A stretch of 13,794 bases of DNA from Stephanodiscus triporus (Eukaryota; Bacillariophyta; Thalassiosirophyceae; Thalassiosirales; Thalassiosiraceae), in the NCBI GenBank assembly GCA_036939755.1, contig JALLAZ010000793.1, positions 1 to 13,794 of the forward strand, read 5' to 3'. The notes under the pieces are model-generated. The model was not told the origin of the DNA and made no database searches. It saw nothing but the letters and a program-made list of their open reading frames with translations. A program made the translations under genes and the position numbers. Within the stretch, counting starts at the first letter, position 1. Each line of letters opens with the position of its first letter. Shown here piece after piece: positions 6,621-13,215 of the stretch.

Positions 6621-8344
6621 TCATCCTCCCTCTTCCCCATAATATTTGTGGAACTGATCCAGCTCGAAAACATTCTCCACACTCCCCAGGAAGGTCGGCA
6701 CGCGGACGTGTATCCCCCTCCCCGCCTCCTCGTTCCATTCGTCCTCCTCGCTGCTACCGCCATCGCCGCTCGCGGCGCCGCCATCCTGCTTATTCTTCCC
6801 CCTCCTGGGCTGCGGGGGCAACACGTCCAATATGCGACCGTAGCCGGTGCTTCCCGCCCCCCCGGCCTGTTCCATGATCATTGCCATGGGGGCCGACTCG
6901 TACAGCAGTCGCAGCTTGCCGTTGGGATTGTCGCGGGTGGCGGGGTATCCGTAGATCCCGCCGTTGATTAGCACGTTGTGAACGTCGGCAACTAGCGCCC
7001 CGACGTACCGGGCGGTGACCTTCTTACCACTGAAAATAGAAGAAAGAAACGATCGGAAAAGGAGACGTCGTGTGGTTCGGCGAACGGGAGGGACATGGGC
7101 GAATCGGGGACACACGAAAAAAATACCTCCCCCAAAACTCACCCCATCTTGCCCGTCTCCTTCATGTTCTTCAGGAACTTCTGCACCGGCTCGCTGTAAT
7201 CCCTCGAATTCGCCTCGTTGAAGCTGTACAGCGACCCGACGTCGGGCACCCTCATGTTTGGGTGTGTCTGGAGGAAGATCTGCCTGTCGGGATCGAGGGT
7301 GAAGCCGTGCACGCCGCTCCCCAACGTCAACACGAGGACCGTGGTGGCGGAATAGAGGCAGTATCCCGCGGCGACCATCTTCGTCCCTCGCTGCAGGAAT
7401 CCGTCGAGGTCGTACGAGCGCTTGTCGAAATCCGAGGAGGACTTGTTGTCCGTCGCTACCGACGACGCATATCCCCCCTCCGGACGGCGGTATATGCCGA
7501 AGACCGTACCGACGGGCAGGCTCGAGTCGATGTTCTTGCTCCCGTCTATCGGGTCGAATACGGCCACGTATTCCCCCGACCGGAAGGAATTGACGAGGTT
7601 CCCCCCAACGAGGCTGTTCGCCGACACGTCGTACCCCATGACGTCGGCGCAGCTCCTCGGGAGCGGCTCCTCCTCGCTCGCGACCGCGCATATCGCGTCG
7701 TTCGACGCGCCGCAGAACGCCCGGAGCATGAGGGTATTGCAGAGGACGTCGAGCTGCTGCTGCGCCTCGCCCTGCACGTTCAATTCCGCCACCAGCCCGG
7801 TCGACGGGTCGATCGCGGCGCCGTACAGGTCGTCCGTCTGCGCCCGCTGGACTATGCGGTTGATCTGCTTGCATGCGTCGCTCACGGCGAGGAGGGTCCG
7901 ATCGAGGGAACGTATCTGGGGTAGCTTCCAGCATTCCACCTCGAGGAAGCGCTGGAGCGTTCGCAGGTCCTTCTTCTTCATGTTCGGCTGCTGCTGCTGC
8001 CGCTGCCGTCCACCGTCGGTCCGAGTCGTCGCGACGACGACGTCGTCGTCGTCCCCGAGACGCAGCGCCGTCGACGGCGTCATCCCGCGGCCACGGACGC
8101 CGACGTCGACGTCGTCGCGCCGTCGCGATCTTCCCCCGGCGACGATGGGCGGCGGGGGACGCCACCGAGACGACGACGACGTCGTCGTCGTCGTCGTCGT
8201 CGTCACGTGGAACGCGCCGACGGATGCCACGAGCGCGGGAGGGCGACGACGACGCCACGACGACGACGACGACGATGCCGCCAGGCCGAGGAATAGCGAC
8301 GGCAGGAGCAGCCCCCTCCTTCGTTTGATGGTGGTCATCGTCAT
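6621..8344 (-). CDS. Fructose-1,6-bisphosphatase, probably plastid; exons 8344-7143 and 7029-6621
   Basis: The spliced product is 536 residues. FBPase hydrolyses fructose-1,6-bisphosphate to fructose-6-phosphate and phosphate in the Calvin cycle and gluconeogenesis. Family motifs in order: [11 protein letters not shown] at 189-199, SEEE at 223-226 and [10 protein letters not shown] at 264-273 (metal ligands), [13 protein letters not shown] at 323-335, YSFNEANS at 373-380, [12 protein letters not shown] at 407-418, GGIYGYP at 424-430, [19 protein letters not shown] at 440-458 and RVPTFLGS at 510-517. Residues 1 to about 120 are an extension with a hydrophobic segment ([13 protein letters not shown]) and ALVASVGAF, resembling diatom bipartite plastid presequences, followed by poly-Thr/Ser made by a microsatellite. 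Oddities: the segment at about 286-325, where plant plastid enzymes have thioredoxin-regulated cysteines, is full length but has no Cys; the usual DGSSN is DGSKN; and about 35 hydrophilic residues are inserted at 472-506. The ATG at 8344 is the upstream-most Met in frame. Identity is secure; plastid targeting is likely. Confidence 0.93.
7030..7142 (-). other. Spliceosomal intron in the FBPase gene (113 bp)
   Basis: The donor GTGAGT is at 7142-7137 and the acceptor CTATTTTCAG ends at 7030. Joining the exons completes a Gly codon and gives [13 protein letters not shown], which restores the conserved ARYVG region. Reading through from exon 1 would leave the FBPase frame. Confidence 0.93.
8169..8204. 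repeat. GAC/GTC palindromic trinucleotide tract in the FBPase presequence
   Basis: Four GAC units at 8169-8180 run directly into eight GTC units at 8181-8204, so the tract can fold on itself around GACGTC. Read on the minus strand it encodes exactly the eight Thr and four Ser at residues 48-59 of the FBPase extension. Related CGACGACGTCG tracts lie at about 8030-8055 and 8250-8275. Confidence 0.85.
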
Positions 8345-8791
8345 TTTTCTATTCGTTCATCGAGAGGGGAACGATTGTCCTCGTCGACCTCGTCCTCGTC
8401 CTGATCCTGGATCCTTGTCACCTGTTTCCCTCTGTCTTCTGTCCTCCCTTAATTCCAATAGTTGTTACACTCTACGTGCGTGTTTCGGCGTTCGCCACGT
8501 GGAAGTGGGTGGCTACACTGAATCCGAAGACAAAAAATCAATTATGTCGGAGCCGGAGCCAGCGAGGCTGGGGAGGCGGTCGTCGATGCAGGCCGGCTAA
8601 CTATGCAGCGGACGAGGCGAGGGCTCCGCAAAGTTTCTCGCCGTGGGGTGACTCATCGGACGACGACGAGGGGGGCCATGTAGTTGTATTCCTCGGCCGA
8701 CCTTACCTCACTGTCGTTGAGGAAGGACGCAGAGATCGCGAATGTTGGTGGTGCAGCTGCATTTAGTGATGGTACCCGAAAGGCATCATGT

Positions 8792-9232
8792 ATCGAACCC
8801 GCTTGGATTTGTAAAGATTCTACGCAAGATCTTGCATGATTCAATCGATCATGCCTGATCCAATCAAGAGCCATCAGTCTTGTTTTGTTTTGTGGTCAGC
8901 TACACATCACATGAGTCTAGGTAGAGAGCAAATTTACAAGATGCACATTGTCGTAAAGATACTTAGTGCTGTTACCCGACAGGGATCATATCACTTGAAC
9001 GCAAATTTAAGCGTGTGAGATAGAGGTGAGAGATTTCGACAAGCAGATTTTGACAAGTAGATTTTGACTGATAAATCGAAAGTCCTCTTGTTGTCGGGTG
9101 AATTTTTGAAACGATTCGTGCAAAGAATGGAACGAGCTCATGACCACAAAACAAAAGAAGACTGACTGATGGTTCTTGATTGAATCAGGCGTGATCTTGC
9201 GTAGAATCCATACAAATCCATGCGGGTTTGAT
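8792..9232. repeat. Imperfect long inverted repeat (fold-back), possible MITE
   Basis: The left arm at 8792-8898 and right arm at 9141-9232 are reverse complements with few mismatches. Matched blocks include GGATTTGTA, GATTCTACGCAAGATC, CCATCAGTC and TTTTGTTTTGTGGTCA. The left arm has about 18 extra bases (around 8835-8852), apparently a local duplication of the GCxTGATTCAATC block; the right arm has a 4-bp AGTC duplication. The spacer is about 240 bp with no coding potential. No clean terminal repeat or target duplication is visible, so element boundaries are approximate. Confidence 0.75.
9038..9065. repeat. 14-bp tandem repeat
   Basis: GACAAGCAGATTTT at 9038-9051 is followed by GACAAGTAGATTTT at 9052-9065, and a third partial unit begins GACTG. 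It lies in the spacer of the fold-back repeat. Confidence 0.8.
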
Positions 9233-9330
9233 AAGTAGACATTTTTTGTAGATGCCAAACTGAAAGAGCCCACGCTACACACCGGGTGAGTCCAAGGCAA
9301 AGAGGAGACACATTTTCGGAAAATATAACA

Positions 9331-11052
9331 ATGATTCGAGCATCTCTCGAAGCAAAAGAACACCGCCGTCCAACAACCGCGACCGTCGTGGCGGTTGTTG
9401 GTGGAGGCGCTGCCATCGCTGCTACTGCTGGGCTCGAATTATTCGGTGGCTTTGATCGATTCGAAAGTTACCGCCAAGAGAATGGCACACATGCACAGAC
9501 CGTGCCCAAAGTTGTCACAAGGGCCAGATTTGCGAGCGAAGTCTCTATGCCAACCATCGTACCGTCAAGTTCCATGTCCAGTAATGAAACATTCCGCCTA
9601 CGACTGCACTGGCAGCCGGGATTCTTTTGGCAAGAATCTCTTGACGAAGACTGGTTTTGTGCGTCCTGCGCTGTATGCTATCCATACGAGTTGTTAGGGG
9701 GCAGGAAGAATTGTGCACCACAACTGAAATGCGAGGAGAACATGACGCTCGCCATTAGGAGGTGCGAGCCAAGCAGACCATTGGAAAAGTACATCGCACG
9801 ATTTACACGATTGAAGAACGGTAATCAAGTACCCTTCGATATTGCCACAGATGGTTTCGATGGCGATCAGATTCAGGCGCACAACACGACCCTTTGCTTG
9901 GAAAGGATGAAAGTAGGCGCAAATTACACCCCCATACAGTTGCGGCAGTGCGATTCAACGGCTAATATGCAGAAGTTTTTCGGCAGTCGGTCCGTCGGGC
10001 AGGCGATGGAACTTCATCCCTTCCCTGGAGATGCGACCAGATGCTTGGCTAACCACCATCATCCAAGGGTCAATGAACAAATTTATGCAGAAAGCTGTGC
10101 AGTCGCAAGGTATGGAAATCATCGCTGTACTTCCAAGCTGTTTTTCAGTTTTGGTTTTTATCGTGCGATCATCACACCAACTTTACCTTTTGTCATCCTC
10201 ATCTTTTTCAGGGCTGCTACTACTAATTCGTGGTGCCCGTTCTCCGGTAACTCTGAAACGGTCGGCTCATGTGTTCCATCGGTTATTACGAAGAAGCCAA
10301 CAACAAAGAGGCCAAGCACGGTCAAGCCAACAACAGCCAAGCCAGCCATCACAGCCCAGCCGACATCGGCCAAGCCCATCTCAGCCAAGCCAGTCATCAC
10401 GACCAAGCCAACATCGGCCAAGCCCACCACCGCCAAGCCAGTCATCACAGCCCAGCAGACGTTGCCCGAGCCCATCACAGACAAGCCAGTCATCACAGCG
10501 CCAGTCATCACAGCCCAGCAGACATCGGCTGAGCCCATCACCGCCAAGCCAGTTACCACGACCGAGCCGACATCGGCCGAGCCTATCACAGACTTGCCAG
10601 TCATCACGACGAAGCCAACATCGGCCGAGCCCACCACAGCCAAGCCAATCACGACCGAGCCGCCATCAGCCAAGGCTATCACCGCCAAGCCAGTCATCAC
10701 GACGAAGCCGACATCGGCGGAGCCCATCACAGCCAAGCCAATCATCACGACCGAGCCGCCATCGGCCAAGCCTATCACCGTCAAGCCAGTCATCACAGTC
10801 CAGCAGACATTGGCCGAGCCCATCTCAGCCAAGCCAGTCATCACGACGAAGCCGACATCGGCCGAGCCCTTCACAGCCAAGCCAATCGTCACGACCGAGC
10901 CGACGACGGCCGAGCCTATCACAGACTTGCCAGTCATCACGACCAAGCCGACATCGGCCGAGCCCATCACAGCCAAGCCAATCCTCACGACCGAGCCGTC
11001 ATTGGCCGAGCCATCAACAAAGCCGACCTCAAACCTTGTTCTGTTCAATTGA
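9331..11052 (+). CDS. Membrane-anchored lectin-like/mucin-like repeat protein; exons 9331-10109 and 10212-11052
   Basis: The spliced product is 539 residues from the ATG at 9331. Residues 17-36 (TATVVAVVGGGAAIAATAGL) are a hydrophobic signal or signal-anchor segment. Residues about 87-270 form a Cys-rich globular domain: FRLRLHWQPGFFWQE, then paired cysteines (110, 113, 116, 128, 134, 145), TLCLE and QLRQCD (187-207), QKFF, and RCLANHHHPRVNEQIYAESC (237-256). The CxxC-rich start, LxxCD and CLxxxHHP patterns resemble the ricin-B-like beta-trefoil (R-type) carbohydrate-binding domains common in diatom proteins. Residues about 284-531 are some fifteen 16-residue Thr/Pro repeats of the type TSAEPITAKPVITTKP, probably a heavily O-glycosylated, extended stalk. 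There is no catalytic domain and no sign of toxicity. The likely role is as a cell-surface or wall adhesin-like protein, inferred from architecture. There is no C-terminal GPI-like tail; the protein ends SNLVLFN. Confidence 0.75.
   Translation: MIRASLEAKEHRRPTTATVVAVVGGGAAIAATAGLELFGGFDRFESYRQENGTHAQTVPKVVTRARFASEVSMPTIVPSSSMSSNETFRLRLHWQPGFFWQESLDEDWFCASCAVCYPYELLGGRKNCAPQLKCEENMTLAIRRCEPSRPLEKYIARFTRLKNGNQVPFDIATDGFDGDQIQAHNTTLCLERMKVGANYTPIQLRQCDSTANMQKFFGSRSVGQAMELHPFPGDATRCLANHHHPRVNEQIYAESCAVARYGNHRCTSKLFFSFGFYRAIITPTLPFVILIFFRAATTNSWCPFSGNSETVGSCVPSVITKKPTTKRPSTVKPTTAKPAITAQPTSAKPISAKPVITTKPTSAKPTTAKPVITAQQTLPEPITDKPVITAPVITAQQTSAEPITAKPVTTTEPTSAEPITDLPVITTKPTSAEPTTAKPITTEPPSAKAITAKPVITTKPTSAEPITAKPIITTEPPSAKPITVKPVITVQQTLAEPISAKPVITTKPTSAEPFTAKPIVTTEPTTAEPITDLPVITTKPTSAEPITAKPILTTEPSLAEPSTKPTSNLVLFN
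10110..10211 (+). other. Spliceosomal intron in the lectin-like gene (102 bp, stop-free)
   Basis: The sequence reads AAG|GTATGG at the donor (10110) and CATCTTTTTCAG|GG at the acceptor (10211), with a pyrimidine-rich 3' end. Removal joins AESCAVAR to AATTNSWCPF and keeps the frame. The intron is 34 codons long with no stop, so an unspliced transcript would also be translatable. The intron translation is hydrophobic (FYRAIITPTLPFVILIFF) and lacks the style of the flanking domain, which supports splicing. Confidence 0.82.
10282..11025. repeat. Coding minisatellite, 48-bp period (16-residue Thr/Pro repeats)
   Basis: About fifteen imperfect 48-bp units encode TSAEPIT(A/D)(K/L)PVITT(K/E)P. Units ending KP and EP tend to alternate, suggesting a 96-bp higher-order unit. 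Two units contain DLPVITTKP and several contain a VITAQQ variant. One unit near 10480-10515 holds a small internal duplication (VITAPVITAQQ). All frames on both strands are open through the array, which explains the long overlapping ORFs here. Confidence 0.9.
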
Positions 11053-11213
11053 CTCCGGAGGCCTTACTCAATAAGTGAAATTAAAAGAGCGAAACTTGCC
11101 TGTGAAATTATAAATTAAGGGATGCTCGCTGTCTTTTGCCCGATGTCTCCATTTAGGGATGCCGAAATTTTATCCCGCCCAGCTCTCAGGCGACCATTGA
11201 TCATCCAAATACC

Positions 11214-11639
11214 TACTGTACATTTGACCTCAATTGGCAACTTGATTTCTAAATATCACAAATTCCGACCTCACACCCACTTAGATATTGTAGGGCAGGT
11301 TAAAAAAATAGGACGTCTCACTTGGGGCATGGTTTGGGGACGTAAACTGACTGAGATATGATTGGTAGAAGGTTGGTGTATTTTACTCACTTTCATTCAT
11401 ATTTGTTAGTAGAAAATTTAAAAATTTAAATTATCACATCTCTCTCAAAACCCAACACACGAATTGAGGGAGCTTATTTCTCGGCCCCTGCCCATGGGGT
11501 TGACAACGGTGATAGTTTATACAACCCCTCACTCAATAGGGGGTTGTATAAACTATTCAGTTTGGTAGTGGCCCTCATAAAAGCTGAGGAATAAGCTCCC
11601 TCAATTAAGGTGTTGCCAATTGAGGTCAAATGTACAGTA
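11214..11639. mobile_element. Non-autonomous TA-flanked MITE B (422 bp)
   Basis: Terminal inverted repeats of 26 bp, starting CTGTACATTTGACCTC, match perfectly between 11216-11241 and 11612-11637. Each end is bordered by TA (11214-11215 and 11638-11639), consistent with a TA target duplication as in the Tc1/mariner superfamily. The interior has no transposase ORF; its only ORF (11122-11361) crosses the left end and is not credible. The right half holds a second nested fold-back. Perfect repeats suggest a fairly recent insertion. Confidence 0.87.
11462..11606. repeat. Nested fold-back hairpin inside MITE B
   Basis: AATTGAGGGAGCTTATT at 11462-11478 is the exact reverse complement of 11590-11606. 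Inside it, ATAGTTTATACAACCCC at 11512-11528 is the exact reverse complement of 11540-11556, with an 11-base loop. Between these stems the arms are partly complementary, so 145 bp can form one long imperfect hairpin. It may be a separate element inserted into MITE B or an internal duplication. Confidence 0.85.
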
Positions 11640-11686
11640 TCTCCCCTTGTTTTTTTAGATTTTTTGGGAGAATTTTAACTCTCTAA

Positions 11687-12282
11687 GTTGATTCTGCGAG
11701 CAGTGATGATACCACCATTGGACTGCTTGACGACAATTCATCGATTGACATTAAAGATACAAAGAATGCTTTCAGCCATTGAAAACCCAGAAACAGAAAT
11801 TGACTGGGAAGATACCGCTGCCTCTGCCACTGCATCTGCTTCATCAACTTCAAGATCAACACTCCTGTCAACCGCTGAGACTCTCCACCATCTGTGCCAG
11901 GTGCATCAACTGGTCAATTTAGAAGAACCAAACAAGAATTTCTCCCACAAGGAAGGCAATCAAGTGGTTCGGGTGGTTTGTACTGTGAATGGTGACGTTG
12001 AGTCGTGGATCAAGGCTCAGATTGATACTGCAATTAAACAGCATTCTACTGTGATTCGCGAAGAGACAGGAAAGGATGGTTTCTTCGCGGTGAAGTTTGG
12101 CACAAGTAAACTACATGTGCTAAAGCAGGGTGGAAAATAACTTCACATACCCACCAAAGATGTTTGAGAAAGGTGCAGTCATTTTGCTTCTTCTTCTTGT
12201 TGATGGAAATGCTTGTGAGGTTGCTGAAGGTTGTGGACAGAGGCATCTCAAATGGGTTAGAAAGAGTGGTGTAAACACATGA
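11687..12282 (+). pseudogene. Unrecognised broken coding-like sequence
   Basis: Coding-like sequence passes through three frames. From 11687 one frame reads VDSASSDDTTIGLLDDNSSI and stops near 11782. A second, from the ATG at 11706 to the stop at 12140 (144 residues), contains the acidic SAIENPETEIDWEDTAASA, a Ser/Thr-rich stretch, and VVRVVCTVNGDVESWIKAQ with a mixed charged tail. A third, 12130-12282, reads NNFTYPPKMFEKGAVI and ends at TGA. The continuity of protein-like composition across frame changes suggests a frameshifted gene or mobile-element gag-like relic. I do not recognise the family. Introns rather than decay could explain the frame changes, but I find no good splice pairs. Confidence 0.35.
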
Positions 12283-12365
12283 CTAGAGAAAGTTGGTTCT
12301 TACCCGGGGAAGTAACGTGAGGGCATCACCATCGAGAGCCCCAATGTGCTGCACATACAGTTTGA

Positions 12366-12724
12366 TCGAGTTGGATTGACCATGAAGGGTTTCTTCCAAG
12401 AGTGGAAGATCCAGCATACAAATTAGCCCTGGTAGCTTCACAAACCAGGATCCCTGACTACTTTGATTTGGTCCAATCGGATCCAACTTCCACAATCAAC
12501 TTCCTATCAGTCACCAAGGAAGAAGAAGAGATCATCGAAGTTGCTGAGTCTCCGAAGAAGATGCCTGCCACCACAACCTTGCCCTTGGTCCCGGAGAACA
12601 TCGTTGACAGTCTCACGAATGAAGTTCCTGCTCAGTTAGTGCACACACATTCATCTAAAGGAGTGCTAGGTTATGATTGGGGTGCATCCAAGTTGATTCG
12701 TCTGTGCATTAACAGCTTAACCGC
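12366..12724 (+). pseudogene. Unrecognised ORF fragment
   Basis: A frame open from 12366 to 12767 has no ATG until 12561. It reads DPAYKLALVASQTRIPDYFD, an acidic stretch with KEEEEIIEVAES, then LPLVPENIVDSLTNEVPAQL and VLGYDWGASKLIRL. The composition is protein-like with normal amphipathic spacing up to about 12710, after which it runs through a hairpin and poly-T and is no longer credible. It may be a 3' exon or later piece of the same broken gene as the segment at 11687-12282. No family is recognised. Confidence 0.3.
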
Positions 12725-12725
12725 C

Positions 12726-12757
12726 GTGGTCGCATATCTGCGACCACTTTTTTTTTT
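12726..12757 (+). other. Perfect hairpin followed by T10 (terminator-like)
   Basis: GTGGTCGCA at 12726-12734 pairs perfectly with TGCGACCAC at 12739-12747 across a TATC loop and is followed at once by ten T (12748-12757). The form equals a bacterial or organellar intrinsic terminator, and a T run is also a Pol III stop signal. In a nuclear diatom context neither function is proven. It may mark the end of a mobile element or an inserted organellar fragment. Confidence 0.6.
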
Positions 12758-12767
12758 AGCTTCGTAA

Positions 12768-13215
12768 AAACGTAGTTTCTCCGCCAATTTTGGCCGCCTC
12801 AGCCAGCCAAAGATAACGCCGACTAGCTAAGCTCCTTGGCGACAACTTTGCCATTTCAGATTTGAACGCAGCTTGTTGCTTCGATGAGCTGAGTAGAGGG
12901 TCCGTTTCGGGTCCCAAAATTAAATAGCTTTTACTAGTAAAAAAGTACGATACGCGCTAGCTAAAAGTAGTTGTGTTTTGTGTTTNTTTTTTCGTAGTTA
13001 ATAGAGTAGCTATTATTAAATTAATTACTCTATCAATTTATTGATTCAATTAAATCGCTTCGACCGCCCCCTCCCCGAACCCCTCGTCCGTGTCGGGCTT
13101 GCGCCGGATCCGGTCCAACTGTAAAATTTGTGCCGCTGGAGGCGGCGGAAGCTCACCATGGTGGGGATGTGTGTTTGTGGTTGTGTTTTGTGTTTTAGTA
13201 CTAATTCCTATGTAG
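12768..13215. other. Non-coding stretch with short repeats and one ambiguous base
   Basis: No gene is supported. One undetermined base (N) lies at 12986 in a T run. A 16-bp direct repeat, GTTGTGTTTTGTGTTT, occurs at 12970-12985 and 13180-13195. A minus-strand ORF beginning ATGGTGAGCTTCCGC at about 13160 runs 37 codons (Arg/Gly-rich) to about 13048, but has no other support. Being directly upstream of the reverse-transcriptase relic, the stretch may be decayed retroelement sequence. Confidence 0.5.

Larger units (their letters stand above)
8345..9330. other. Divergent intergenic region with fold-back repeat
   Basis: Nearly 1 kb lies between the FBPase start (minus strand) and the lectin-like gene start (plus strand), so both promoters should be here. 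From 8345 to about 8760 the sequence is GC-rich, with an ORF at 8476-8766 that lacks an ATG start and any domain. From about 8770 it becomes AT-rich and holds the long inverted repeat at 8792-9232. No RNA gene is recognised. Confidence 0.6.

Noticed and set aside
7070..8600. Plus-strand ORFs of 284 and 392 codons antisense to FBPase
   Set aside because: Shadows of a strongly conserved, GC-rich coding region on the minus strand.
8476..8766. 96-codon ORF ending WWCSCI
   Set aside because: No ATG start, no domain, and lies in the FBPase upstream region.
9331..10109. Reading the ricin-B-like fold as a toxin gene
   Set aside because: Only a carbohydrate-binding-like domain is suggested; there is no catalytic chain, and such domains are widespread in non-toxic proteins.
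10282..11025. Regular repeats considered as a CRISPR array
   Set aside because: The units are contiguous and coding, without unique spacers, in a eukaryotic gene.
10031..11074. 347-codon plus-strand ORF and 296-codon minus-strand ORF through the Thr/Pro repeat array
   Set aside because: The 48-bp repeats keep every frame open. The Ser/Pro/Gln and Val/Gly/Met products have no start context or domain, while the chosen frame joins the lectin-like exon.
11122..11361. 79-codon ORF
   Set aside because: Crosses the left end of MITE B and shows no recognisable protein features.
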